Shown in pieces: positions 28,049 to 37,191 of a stretch of DNA of 64,000 nucleotides. Position 1 is the first letter of the stretch. Every line of letters starts with the position of its first letter. The position numbers and the translations under genes were made by a program. The notes below the pieces were generated by a model that searched no databases, was not told the DNA's origin, and saw nothing but the letters and a program-made list of their open reading frames with translations. This DNA comes from Actinopolymorpha alba DSM 45243 (GTDB taxonomy: Bacteria > Actinomycetota > Actinomycetes > Propionibacteriales > Actinopolymorphaceae), in the NCBI RefSeq assembly GCF_000373925.1, contig NZ_KB892744.1, positions 1 to 64,000 on the forward strand. The letters are read 5' to 3'.

Positions 28049-28815
28049 ATGTCGTGGAGCACGCGCGAGCTCGCTGATCTGGCGGGCACGACGGTGAATA
28101 CCGTTCGCCACTACCACCGTCTCGGTCTGCTCGATGAACCGGAGCGCCGGTACAACGGATACAAGCAGTACGAGGTGCGGCATCTGGTGAGTCTCTTGCG
28201 CATCCGGATCTCGGTGTACCACTCTCGCAGATCGGTGCTGTCAGTGCGGGGGGTGACAGCGCAGCGGATGCTTTGCGCGACCTCGACGCGGAACTGCAGA
28301 TGAGCATTGAGCACTTGCAGAAGGCCCGGGCGGATATCGCAGCGATCCTTCGCGACCAAGCGCCAGCAGACGTACCCGCTGGGTTCGAGTCCGTGGCATC
28401 TCGACTGTCCGAGGCGGACAGCTCGGTGATCCACATCTACACGCAGCTATACGACGAGCGTGCATTGGCGGACGTTCAGAAGATGGTGGAGGCCGACACC
28501 GACGATGTCGCTGTGGACATCGACCGTTTGCCGGCGGACGCGGATGAGGAGACGCGGCAGCGTCTGGTCGAGAGGCTCGCGTCGACTCTCGCGCGGAATC
28601 TCATCGACTATCCCTGGTTGAGCGACCCTGCTTCGCGCCTGTCCAAGAGCGGATACGTCACGGCGCAGACGTTCGTGGACGCCGTGCGGGAGCTGTACAA
28701 CCCTGCGCAGCTGGACGTGCTCGCCCGTGCCAACACCCTCGCGAACGACCAAGTGCGCGCCATGCGGGAGGAGAGTAGAAAGGCGGCCGGGGAACGCACT
28801 CCTCACGGGGCTTGA
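28049..28815 (+). pseudogene. MerR-family regulator interrupted by a short deletion
   Basis: AGGAGGA leads to ATGTCG at 28049. STRELADLAGTTVNTVRHYH and RLGLLDEPERRYNGYKQYEV RHLVSLLRIR form a clear MerR DNA-binding domain. Near 28205 the frame is lost. The expected continuation (LGVPLSQIGAVSAGGDSAAD ALRDLDAELQ) is found in another frame and runs to 28815 through a long helical ligand domain ending RKAAGERTPHGA. A loss of about ten bases around CGCATCCGG/ATCTCGG explains it. As sequenced, only a truncated repressor could be made. Confidence 0.75.
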
Positions 28816-29027
28816 CCCTGTTGCGAGAACACGGTCTTTACTGAACCCACGTCGAGGTCACCCTCGTCGACTCGGCGAGTGAGGACATCCCGTTTGTGAT
28901 CCCCATCGAGAACCCTGCGCGATGACCTCGTGGCCCGTCGGAGTGGGTGGCGCCAGATCGATCGTCGCGGGGCTCGCCACGGCTGCCGAGAACTACGGTC
29001 GATGACGCGATGAGAAGGGAATTCGCA

Positions 29028-29783
29028 ATGACTGAACAGTACGGAGACCCGAGTCCGGCTTCTTCGGGGGAGCCGGACGAGACAGTAACACTTGGGAAGC
29101 CGACGTTGGCGGAGGATCTCCTCCTGCTTCTGTTCCAGCCGAATTCCGGTCTGCAGTCTGGCACCGGAAGCATCGCGGGGGAGGGCACGCTCTTCTATGT
29201 GCTCGCCGGGGCGGTGCTCGCCGACCTCGGGCTTGGCGACCACGTCCGGACCGGTACCGGGCGGATGGGAACGACGACAGTGGAGGCTGTCGCTGACAAC
29301 CCGCCGTCGGATCACCTTCTCCGCGCGAGCTGGGAGTATGTCGCCGACAAGCCTCGGGGAGTGCAGACCGTCCTTGCCGCGACGGGGCCGACCTTGCGTG
29401 AACCGCTGCTGGATCGACTCATCGAGCGCGGAGACCTGCGCCGCAGCACGCGCAAGGCACTCGGCCTGTTCCACACCTCAGTGCTCGCGGAAGGCGACAG
29501 CGGGCGCCGTGATGGACTGCTCGCCGACGTCCGTGCCGTGCTCGTCGACGGCGCGGAACCCACGCCCCGCGTCGTGGCGCTCGCCGCGCTCCTTAACGGC
29601 AGCGGAACTCTGCCACAGTTCGACCGAGACATCCCGTGGACCTCACTGGTCATCGCCCGCGCCGAGGAACTCAAGAACGGAAACTGGGGTGCCGGCGCTG
29701 CGGCTGAGGCTGTGGCGCGCACCGTCACCGCGACCATCGTCAACAACGTCATCATCGCCGCAGCCGTGCTCCCGCGCGGCTAG
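29028..29783 (+). CDS. GOLPH3/VPS74-like protein
   Basis: Protein of 251 residues from the ATG at 29028, with GAGAAGGGA upstream. LGKPTLAEDLLLLLFQPNSG opens the domain. Then comes GEGTLFYVLAGAVLADLGLG, a helical middle and a C-terminal hydrophobic hairpin (VTATIVNNVIIAAAVLPRG). This is the GPP34/GOLPH3 fold (PF05719), which binds phosphoinositides in eukaryotes and is common but uncharacterised in actinomycetes. It follows the broken merR gene and overlaps the SDR gene stop-to-stop. A membrane-surface role is likely. Confidence 0.85.
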   Translation: MTEQYGDPSPASSGEPDETVTLGKPTLAEDLLLLLFQPNSGLQSGTGSIAGEGTLFYVLAGAVLADLGLGDHVRTGTGRMGTTTVEAVADNPPSDHLLRASWEYVADKPRGVQTVLAATGPTLREPLLDRLIERGDLRRSTRKALGLFHTSVLAEGDSGRRDGLLADVRAVLVDGAEPTPRVVALAALLNGSGTLPQFDRDIPWTSLVIARAEELKNGNWGAGAAAEAVARTVTATIVNNVIIAAAVLPRG

Positions 29784-30433
29784 CTGCGGATGTTGTTGAG
29801 CACTGCTTCCGGGATCGCGGTGGCGCCAGTGTTGATTTCGAGGATCTGGCGGCGAATCCGGGGCTCGTGGACGATCTCTGTCAGCGTCGCAGCCACGTCG
29901 TCACGACTGATCTGGTCGTGGAGTTCGGCCGGCCCCATTGACACGCTCCCGTGCCCGGGCTCGTCGGTTAGGAGCGACGGCCGGAGAATGACCCAGTCAA
30001 GGCCGGTGCGTGTGAGCGACACGTCGGCCCGTTTCTTCACGGCGAAGTAGTATTCGACGTCGTCATCGAGGTCGCGTTCGCGCCAAGACTCCGGATACAC
30101 CGAAACGAGAACGAATCGCCGCACGTCTGCCAGAAGGGCCGCTTCCGCGGCTCGTTCCACTCCCTCACCGTCGACCGCGGCGGTGACGTCTCGGCTTCCC
30201 CCGTTGGAGCCTGCGCTGTAGACGATCACGTCCTGACCGGTGAACGCTTCGGCAAGTTCGTCGACGGTCAGAGTCGCGAGATCGCCGATGACAGTTCGGA
30301 TGCCGAGATCCTGGAGAGGGTGCTGCTGCTCAGGTCTCCGAACGAGCCCGGTCACATCGTCGCCGTGAGCGGCGAGTTTTCGAGCGAGCAACCCTCCGAC
30401 AGCTCCGGTGATACCCACCACGAATACTCGCAT
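29780..30433 (-). CDS. NAD(P)-binding protein, SDR/NmrA-like
   Basis: Protein of 217 residues from the ATG at 30433 (MRVFVVGITGAVGGLLARKL). The frame stays open upstream, but the G-x-x-G-x-x-G nucleotide motif sits right at this start. VIVYSAGSNGGSRDVTAAVD and FVLVSVYPESW follow, as in YwnB/BVR-B-like epimerases. The usual Tyr-Lys pair is replaced by YYFAVKKRAD. Converges with the GOLPH3-like gene, overlapping by four bases. Confidence 0.82.
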   Translation of the reverse strand: MRVFVVGITGAVGGLLARKLAAHGDDVTGLVRRPEQQHPLQDLGIRTVIGDLATLTVDELAEAFTGQDVIVYSAGSNGGSRDVTAAVDGEGVERAAEAALLADVRRFVLVSVYPESWRERDLDDDVEYYFAVKKRADVSLTRTGLDWVILRPSLLTDEPGHGSVSMGPAELHDQISRDDVAATLTEIVHEPRIRRQILEINTGATAIPEAVLNNIRS

Positions 30434-30972
30434 CGCTTCACTACTCTCTCGGGATGCCTCAGCAGACCACAGCGGTCCCGTTCTAAAAACGTCGCGAGCT
30501 CCTGGCGCATTCCCCGTACCTGCTGGCTCGATCACCACGGCAGAGCTGATTCCCGGCGCACGGGCGCCGAGGTTCATCTGGAAGGGGTGTCGACGACGCG
30601 GAAGATGACCCGGCCCGATCGCCGCGGAGCTCCCGCTTCTAGGCCCCGTAGGGGAAGTGTTCGTCTGCACCGGGTCATCGCGCTGGGACGCGCAGCGTCA
30701 TCGCAGGCCAACAGCCGATTCCGCCGTACACCCAGCCGTCGGCGGCTGCGGCGACGTGCACTGGGTATTCGTCAGGGAATAACGCGCGCTCATCCCGTGC
30801 CTTTCTGCCGGCGGAGTACGACTAGGTCTGCGGCGAACAGACGCTGAGATCGAGGACGGGCGAGGACGGAAGACCGGGGAGCGCGCGCGGAATGGCGATG
30901 CTGCCAGCAGGTCGCCGCGCAGTGCAATGACAAGGACCGGGTTACGCCTATATTGCGCCGACGTATTGCTGT

Positions 30973-31018
30973 TGGACCGGTCCAGTGCTACGTTCCGGAT
31001 CAACGTGGGACCAGTCCA
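30973..31018. promoter_or_regulatory. two GntR-type operators upstream of the xylanase gene
   Basis: TGGACCGGTCCA at 30973-30984 is a perfect palindrome. TGGGACCAGTCCA at 31006-31018 reads TTGGACTGGTCCCA on the other strand. The centres are about 33 bp apart, roughly three helical turns. The same TGGAC-NN-GTCCA plan recurs at 40587 and 41817 around the gntR gene, suggesting shared control. Confidence 0.6.
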
Positions 31019-31085
31019 ACAGCGACTGATCCCACACCGTGCGGCGAGGCGTGAGACCGGCGATCGGAGCTGAGGTGTCGCGGAT

Positions 31086-31163
31086 ATGACCCGACTGACG
31101 ATTCGCGACATCGCTCGCTTTGCACCTTCGAGCGTTTTCACGCGACCTGGTGCGGTCGCGTAG
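31086..31163 (+). pseudogene. LacI-like N-terminal remnant
   Basis: A 25-codon frame, MTRLTIRDIARFAPSSVFTR PGAVA, then stop. TIRDIARFA is the typical opening helix of LacI repressors, but the second helix (VSxSTVSR) is scrambled and nothing follows. It is probably the last trace of a sugar-pathway repressor. Confidence 0.3.
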
Positions 31164-31244
31164 CCAGCAATTCCTCTCACGCACCGCGGTCCGCCCCTGC
31201 TTTAGAGCCTAAGGCGCATACCAACCTGCCGGAAAGGAAGGGAC

Positions 31245-34200
31245 ATGAATCGACCTGCCCTCCGGACCACCGAATCCGGGCCGCCGCCCGCCCACAGCGA
31301 GCCGCCTACCCACGTGAAGAAGTCTCGCCGCACCGCTCGCCAGGCAAGGAGATCTGGCCTGCTCGCCACCCTCCTCCTGGTCGCGGTGACCGCCCTGCAG
31401 GCGGCTACTCCGTCCGCGGCCGCGGACGAACCCGTCGAGGTCATGCCCGCAAACTCCCTTGCTGCGTTCACCGAGGTGAAGGGCGACCCGGCGCCCATCA
31501 CGGAGATCGTCCCGATTTCAGGTAATCCGACCATCGACCGGGCGTTGCGGATCAACGTGACCGGCAGCCCGAGGAGTGGCGGCCTGGACGGGGAGTACGA
31601 GATCACGCTGGCCGCGCCCACGGGTACGGCGCTACGCGCCGGCGATGCCCTCCTCGCGACGTTCTGGGCGCGGTCGGTGGAGTCCGAGTCCGACGACGGG
31701 GCCGGCTACGCGACGTTCGTGTTCGAGCGCAACGGGGGCAACCACGCGAAGTCGGCGGTCGCGGCGTTGAAGCTCACCAGCGAGTGGCAGCGGTTCGAGT
31801 TTCCGTTCCGGGTGGTCGAGAACTACGCACCAGGCGAGGCCCACGTCTCGCTGTGGCTCGGCTACGGCCCCCAGGTGCTCGAGCTGGCGAACGTATCGGT
31901 GCTCGACTACGGGCAGGGTGAGCCGGCTGGATTCCCCTCGGTGACCTACGCCGGCCGGGAGGCGAAGGCTCCATGGCGAGCGGACGCGAACGACCGCATC
32001 GACCAGTACCGCAAGGGCGACTTGCGGGTCAACGTTGTCGACACCACGGGCCGACCGGTCCCTGATGCCGCGGTGAACGTGAAGATGCTTGAGCACGCGT
32101 TCAACTTCGGCAGCGCCGCCTCCGCGCAGACGTTGGCCAGCGACAGCGCCGACGCGCGTACCCACCGCGCGAAGATCAGTACGGACGTCAACCAGGTGAC
32201 GTTCGGCAACGATCTCAAGTGGAACTACTGGGAGAACGAGGCGCACCGCACCCAGTACACCCTGCCAGGGTTGGACTGGCTGCGGTCGAAGGACATGTAC
32301 GTGCACGGCCACACCCTGGTGTGGGGGTCGTGGGGGCTGATGCCGCCGGACGTGCGGCAGCTCGCGGACGATCCCGCCGCGCTGCGGGCCCGGATCGACG
32401 GGCACATCACTGACGAGGTGTCCGCGCTGAACGGCCGCGTTGACGCCTGGGATGTCGTGAACGAGCCGTACTCCGAGCACAACGTCACCGACATTCTCGG
32501 CCAGGACGAGATCGCCCGCTGGTTCCAGCTGGCCAGGGCCGCCGACCCGGACGCTCACCTGTTCCTCAACGAGTACGACATCCTCGAGAAGAACGGCTGG
32601 ACCAAGCGCAAGCAGGACTACTTCTACAACCTGGTCTCCTCGTTGTTGGCGAAGGGTGCCCCGATCGACGCCCTCGGCATCCAGGGGCACTTCACCGACC
32701 TCCAGCCGACGCCGCCGGCGGACCTGCTGCCGATCCTCGACCGGTTCGCCTCGCTCGGACTACCGATCGAGATCACCGAGTTCGACATCGTAGGCCGGAG
32801 CACCACCTGGATCGACGAGCAACTGCAGGCCGACTACACCCGCGACTTCCTGACCCTGGCGTTCAGCCACCCGAAGGTCGACGCCGTCAGCACGTTCGGC
32901 ATCTGGGAGCCCAACATCTGGCACCCGAAGGCCGCGTTCTACCGGCCGGACTGGTCGATCAAGCCGAACGGCCAGGCATGGCGTGACCTGATCTACCGGC
33001 AGTGGTGGACCAACGCACAAGGAACGACGAACGCGTCCGGCACGTACACCACTCGCGGCTTCCTCGGCGACTACCTGCTCACGGTGACCGTCGACGGTGT
33101 CGCGAAGCAGCAACGCGTCTCGATGCCGACCAACGCCGGCACGACCGTCACCGTCGTCGCCGACGGCATCCCCTCCACGCCGCGCGACGAGATCGCGAGC
33201 CTGATCCGAGGCGGCGGGTTCGAGCACGGCACGGCCGGCTGGCAGCCGCTCGCCGGCGCGCCGCAGGCCAGCAACGACGCCCACAGTGGCAGCGGCGCCG
33301 TGCGGATCGGCGACGCGGGCAACGGCAGTGGAGTCATCCAGGACGTCATCGACATGAAGCCTGGCACCAGCTACCTGCTCAGCGCCTGGGCGAAGTCGAG
33401 CGGCACCGGCAACCAGTGTTACGTCGGAGTCCGCGGCGGAGCGAGCCCCGGCCAGGCGAGCTTCCAGTACACCCTCAACTACCGCGAAGAATCGGCCTAC
33501 CAGCAGCAGATCGCCGCGTTCACCCCACCGGCCGACACCACCTGGACGCAGGCGTTCGTCTGGCAGAACGCCGAGGTCCCCGGCACACCGACTTGCACGG
33601 TCGACGACGTGACGCTGACCGAGACGGTCGGGACCCCACCGCCCCCACCCGCGCCGCCGTTCATCGGGCCCAAGCTTCCCGGTAACGCCAACGTGCTGAC
33701 GAACGGCGACCTCGAGCAGGGCAGCACCACGGGGTGGTACTGCCTAGGACCCTGCACCCTGTCGCTGGCCAGTAACCCAACCCACGGCGGATCGGGCGCA
33801 CTCGCCGTCACCAACCGGGGCGAGACCTGGGCGGGCGCAGCGCGAGGTGTGACGGTCGGCAACGGCGGCCGCTACGACGCCTCGGCCTGGATACGCCTGA
33901 AGAACCCCGGCAGCGACACCGTGGACGTCGCGCTCAAGGTGAACACCTCGACCGGAAGTACGACGTTCCGGCTGGGGTCGGCCAGGGTCACCGACACCGC
34001 GTGGACCCAGATCAGCGCCAGCAACGTCCCGGTCCAGTTCACCGGGTCGTTCCAGTCAGGTGAACTGTGGATCAGTACCCGCAGCGGCAGTAGCAAGGCC
34101 GACCTGCTGATCGACGACGCCAGCTTCAGTGCGCGCTCGGCCCCGCCAGCCGGCCTCGACCTGCTGGTGAACGGCGACGCCGAGAACGCCGCGAACAACT

Positions 34201-34973
34201 GGTACTGCTTCTCGCCCTGCGCCGCCAGCCCGGTGCCGAGCCCCGTGCACAGCGGGTCGGGCGCGCTGCGAATCACCAACCGGACCTACGAGTGGGCTGG
34301 TCCCGCCCAGGGGGTGCACCGGCCCGACGCCGGAGTCGCGCTCACCAACGGCGCGCGTTACAAGACGTCGGCCTGGCTCCGGCTGGCCGACGGGGCACCG
34401 GACACGACGGCATTGATCAAGCTCAAGCTGTGGTTCGCCGACGGCACGTCCACGACCCTGCCGCTGGCCGAAGGGCCGATCACCGCGGGGCAGTGGCGTG
34501 AGGTGAGCGCGAACGACGTCCCTGTGACGTGGACCGGAACGCTCGACCGGGCCGAGTGGTGGATCAGTACGACCACTGGCGCGAGCGACCTGTACGTCGA
34601 CGACGCCGCTCTGCAGCCGGCCGGCGCGTCCGAGACCGCTGTCAACCCGGTCATACCTCGGGAGGTGTGCCTGGTCCGGAGCCCCGGCAACACCAAGACG
34701 GTGTACTTCGGCTACATCAACGGGAACAGCTTCGGGCTGCCCGTACCGGTCGGCACCAGCAACCAGATCAGCCCGGCACCCGGCGACCGCGGCCAGCCGG
34801 TCACCTTCCTGCCTGGCCCCCGGCTGCGCCGAGCACCGGTCGCCCTCCCGGCCGGCCGCAGCGTGACCTGGCTGCTCTCCGGCCAGTCCCTCACCGCGAC
34901 AGTGGCGACACCCCCGTGCTCCGGGCCGAGTGCGGGAGTACACCCGACGTCTCCCTCCCACCAGCATCGTTAA
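31245..34973 (+). CDS. secreted multi-domain GH10 endo-1,4-beta-xylanase
   Basis: Protein of 1242 residues. A signal peptide (basic, then LLATLLLVAVTALQAATPSA) ends near residue 60. A CBM4/9-like jelly roll spans about 65-215. The GH10 barrel spans about 240-580, with HGHTLVWGSW, acid/base Glu407 in WDVVNEPYSE and nucleophile Glu512 in ITEFDIVG. An Ig-like linker and another jelly roll (about 645-800) follow. Then come two related modules with paired cysteines (GWYCLGPC about 827, NWYCFSPC about 985), and a short C-terminal domain. It degrades xylan outside the cell, with several glycan-binding modules. GntR-type operators lie upstream and a perfect terminator hairpin downstream. Confidence 0.93.
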   Translation: MNRPALRTTESGPPPAHSEPPTHVKKSRRTARQARRSGLLATLLLVAVTALQAATPSAAADEPVEVMPANSLAAFTEVKGDPAPITEIVPISGNPTIDRALRINVTGSPRSGGLDGEYEITLAAPTGTALRAGDALLATFWARSVESESDDGAGYATFVFERNGGNHAKSAVAALKLTSEWQRFEFPFRVVENYAPGEAHVSLWLGYGPQVLELANVSVLDYGQGEPAGFPSVTYAGREAKAPWRADANDRIDQYRKGDLRVNVVDTTGRPVPDAAVNVKMLEHAFNFGSAASAQTLASDSADARTHRAKISTDVNQVTFGNDLKWNYWENEAHRTQYTLPGLDWLRSKDMYVHGHTLVWGSWGLMPPDVRQLADDPAALRARIDGHITDEVSALNGRVDAWDVVNEPYSEHNVTDILGQDEIARWFQLARAADPDAHLFLNEYDILEKNGWTKRKQDYFYNLVSSLLAKGAPIDALGIQGHFTDLQPTPPADLLPILDRFASLGLPIEITEFDIVGRSTTWIDEQLQADYTRDFLTLAFSHPKVDAVSTFGIWEPNIWHPKAAFYRPDWSIKPNGQAWRDLIYRQWWTNAQGTTNASGTYTTRGFLGDYLLTVTVDGVAKQQRVSMPTNAGTTVTVVADGIPSTPRDEIASLIRGGGFEHGTAGWQPLAGAPQASNDAHSGSGAVRIGDAGNGSGVIQDVIDMKPGTSYLLSAWAKSSGTGNQCYVGVRGGASPGQASFQYTLNYREESAYQQQIAAFTPPADTTWTQAFVWQNAEVPGTPTCTVDDVTLTETVGTPPPPPAPPFIGPKLPGNANVLTNGDLEQGSTTGWYCLGPCTLSLASNPTHGGSGALAVTNRGETWAGAARGVTVGNGGRYDASAWIRLKNPGSDTVDVALKVNTSTGSTTFRLGSARVTDTAWTQISASNVPVQFTGSFQSGELWISTRSGSSKADLLIDDASFSARSAPPAGLDLLVNGDAENAANNWYCFSPCAASPVPSPVHSGSGALRITNRTYEWAGPAQGVHRPDAGVALTNGARYKTSAWLRLADGAPDTTALIKLKLWFADGTSTTLPLAEGPITAGQWREVSANDVPVTWTGTLDRAEWWISTTTGASDLYVDDAALQPAGASETAVNPVIPREVCLVRSPGNTKTVYFGYINGNSFGLPVPVGTSNQISPAPGDRGQPVTFLPGPRLRRAPVALPAGRSVTWLLSGQSLTATVATPPCSGPSAGVHPTSPSHQHR

Positions 34974-35033
34974 TCGTCGAAGGAGTAGGCGAAAGCCTGG
35001 GTCGGATCAGAACGGATGTGACGGCAAGTAGCA

Positions 35034-35070
35034 GCACGATGGCTCCCCGGACGCCGGGGAGCCATCGTGC
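35034..35070 (+). terminator. perfect 17-bp hairpin after the xylanase gene
   Basis: GCACGATGGCTCCCCGG (35034-35050) and its exact complement (35054-35070) with an ACG loop, about 60 bases after the xylanase stop. The only ATG available to the following broken gene lies inside this stem. Confidence 0.8.
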
Positions 35071-35935
35071 ATGGAGGACAGGCACGGGACACAGACAAGC
35101 GAAGGGGGTCCCTGCGAATCGTGCGATCGGTGCCGCCTCGCTGGCGGTCGCCATCCTCGGGTCGCCTGGATGCGCCGCGAGCGCGGCGCCCGATCCGCGG
35201 CTCAGCACCCGGAAAGCCCCGCGCCACCCGAAGGGCACTCGCAGTGGAAAAGGACATGACCGTGCACGAGGGGACCTCCTGCCGTACGTCAACCTGTTCC
35301 CCACCTACGCGAATGCGAAGCAGTTGGGAACGCCGACCTATCAGGACTATCTCGACCGATACGTCGGTGACGTCGATCCCGCCTTCCTCTCTTTCGACCA
35401 CTACGCGTTGTTCAAGCCGAGTGGGGTGCGGGACGACTCCTTCTACAACTGGGTCCTGGTGCGGAACAAGGCGCTCCAGTCGAGTCTGCCCTCCTGGGTC
35501 TTCATCCTGGCCTGCGAACACCTCGCGTACCGACTGCCCACCGAGGCCGAACTTCACTGGCAGACCAACGTCAGCCTCGCCTACGGCTGCAAGGGGATCC
35601 AGTACTTCACGTACTGGACTCCCGAGCCTCCGGAGGTCTTCCAGCAGGCGTTGATCTCCAGGGAGGGTGAACGAACGCCTCTCTACGACGCCGCGGCGCG
35701 GATCAACAACGACTACCTACGTCCCGTGGGCAGGCAGCTTCTCCCGCCCACCTCCGAGTCGGTCACGCACTTCGGTGAGGCGACGCCGCCGATGGGTGTG
35801 GAGATCTTCCACGGTGACTCATGGGTCTCCTCCGCGAGTGGAAGCGCGGTGATCCTCGGCCGGTTCTTCGATCGTCCCGCGCAGGAGAGGCGGTGGCTCC
35901 TGGTCGTCAACAGGTCCTTCGGCCGTGGACGGGTT
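35039..35935 (+). pseudogene. glycoside-hydrolase-like lipoprotein, internally deleted and fused to IS481
   Basis: An N-terminal basic stretch and ASLAVAILGSPGCAASAAP look like a lipoprotein signal, but the mature sequence soon jumps to DLLPYVNLFPTYANAKQLG, FLSFDHYALF, SWVFILACEHLAYRLPTEAE, LHWQTNVSLAYGCKGIQYFT YWTP and further. This is the back half of a clan GH-A (GH42-like) barrel with the aromatic YFTYWTP end. The first catalytic half is gone. The only start lies within the preceding terminator stem. Past 35935 the frame enters IS481 sequence. Not functional as seen. Confidence 0.55.
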
Positions 35936-35939
35936 CTCC

Positions 35940-36114
35940 CGGCGAAGAACTCCTCTACGCCCGCGTCTGGACCAGCGAAACCCAACGCGCCAAGGCGATC
36001 CAGGTGTGGAATATCCACTACAACTACCATCGAGCCCACACCGCCGCCGACGACCAACCACCCGCCTCACGCCTCCGGCAGACCGTCACCAACGTCATGA
36101 CCCAGATCACCTAG
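35940..36114 (+). pseudogene. IS481-type transposase, C-terminal fragment
   Basis: In frame: LLYARVWTSETQRAKAIQVW, NIHYNYHRAHTAADDQPPAS, RLRQTVTNVMTQIT and stop. WxxxYNxHRPHTALGGxPPxSR is the hallmark end of IS481 (rve_3) transposases. It is fused to the glycosidase fragment upstream. Its stop overlaps the stop of the convergent esterase gene. Confidence 0.75.
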
Positions 36115-37190
36115 CGGCCTTCACGCAGGTTGCGGTCCATGAAGGCGTACGCCGCGTGTCTGACGTGTTCGGGGAAGTCGTGCCCGCCATGGCCGATCCA
36201 GCTGATCATCTGGTCGCCCGCGCCGAGTCCGTCGTACACCTGGTGCGCCCGGTCCAGTCCCGCGACACACTCGCGCCAATGCGGGAAGTATTCGTCGCCG
36301 ACCGCCAGATAGGAGAACAGCGGCCGAGGAGCCACCAGCGCCAGGATCTCCGAGAATTCGAACGGCACCACACCGTCGTCGAGCAGCGGGTTCAGCGCCG
36401 GGAGATGACTGAACCAGTCGCGCTCGCCCCAGCGGTATCGATCGGCGTCACCGGCGAACGTGGCGAAGCCGCAACTCGACACGACGGCGGCGACCCGCGG
36501 GTCCGCCCCGGCGAGGAACCACGCGTTGTACCCGCCCAAGGAGTGCCCGATCGCGCCCAGGCGTTCCGGGTCGACGCCCCCGACGGCCGCGAGCACGCTG
36601 AGTGCCTGACGGTGGTCGGCGATCATCTTGCCGACCGGACTCAGATCCGGGTGCGTCGCGACGAATCCGGCGGTGCGGAACGGTTCCGATCCCGGCGCCA
36701 CCCGTTCCCCCGCGGTGATCGTGTCGGGGGTCAGTACGACGTAGCCGCGCTCGACGAGTTCGAGCGCGTATCTCCGGTTGTCGCGCCCGTGCTCGGTGGC
36801 GATGTCGTCCTTGCCGTCCTCCGATGTCGGGTGCAGCGCAAGGATTCCCGGCCGAACCCCTGTCGGCCCGGAGGTCGGTTCGGCCGGGACGAGCAGCAGC
36901 GCCGGAACCTGGTCGCCGTCCGCGGTGTCGTACCGCAGGTGGATCCGCGTGTGCGAACCGCGGTCCTCGCGGCCGGTCTCGTCCCATCGGGGCGCGATCG
37001 GATCCGGCACCCGGCCGACGAGCGCATTCCACCGCGCGTTGATCTCGGCCCGGGTGGCGGGCCAGTTCTCCATCGGGATCGGCGGCGGCCCCGAGGCGTG
37101 CAGATCGGCGAGCGAGTACGTCATCGCAGGCCAACGATGCGCGGGCGTGGGCAGTACGGCGTCCGCGCAGGTCATGTGCTTTTGGGGCAC
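36111..37190 (-). CDS. alpha/beta hydrolase, dienelactone-hydrolase/acetyl-xylan-esterase-like
   Basis: Protein of about 359 residues. GHSLGGYNAWFLAG carries the nucleophile Ser. ALVAPRPLFSYLAVGDEYFP gives the acid region and SWIGHGGHDFPEHV the His. This layout is seen in acetyl-ester hydrolases acting on sugars (AXE1/DLH group). I take the GTG at 37190 because AAAGGA lies four bases before it and it directly follows the permease stop. ATGs at 37175 and 37124 are alternatives. As last gene of the ABC importer operon it may deacylate imported oligosaccharides. Confidence 0.82.
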   Translation of the reverse strand: MPQKHMTCADAVLPTPAHRWPAMTYSLADLHASGPPPIPMENWPATRAEINARWNALVGRVPDPIAPRWDETGREDRGSHTRIHLRYDTADGDQVPALLLVPAEPTSGPTGVRPGILALHPTSEDGKDDIATEHGRDNRRYALELVERGYVVLTPDTITAGERVAPGSEPFRTAGFVATHPDLSPVGKMIADHRQALSVLAAVGGVDPERLGAIGHSLGGYNAWFLAGADPRVAAVVSSCGFATFAGDADRYRWGERDWFSHLPALNPLLDDGVVPFEFSEILALVAPRPLFSYLAVGDEYFPHWRECVAGLDRAHQVYDGLGAGDQMISWIGHGGHDFPEHVRHAAYAFMDRNLREGR

Positions 37191-37191
37191 A

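Larger units (their letters stand above)
30434..31244. other. long regulatory and decayed region upstream of the xylanase
   Basis: About 810 bases. The first part is the SDR promoter region. The middle gives no recognisable gene. From 30970 onward it holds two GntR-type palindromes (separate entry) and a LacI-like start remnant at 31086, then GGAAGG as the ribosome site for the xylanase. Confidence 0.45.
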
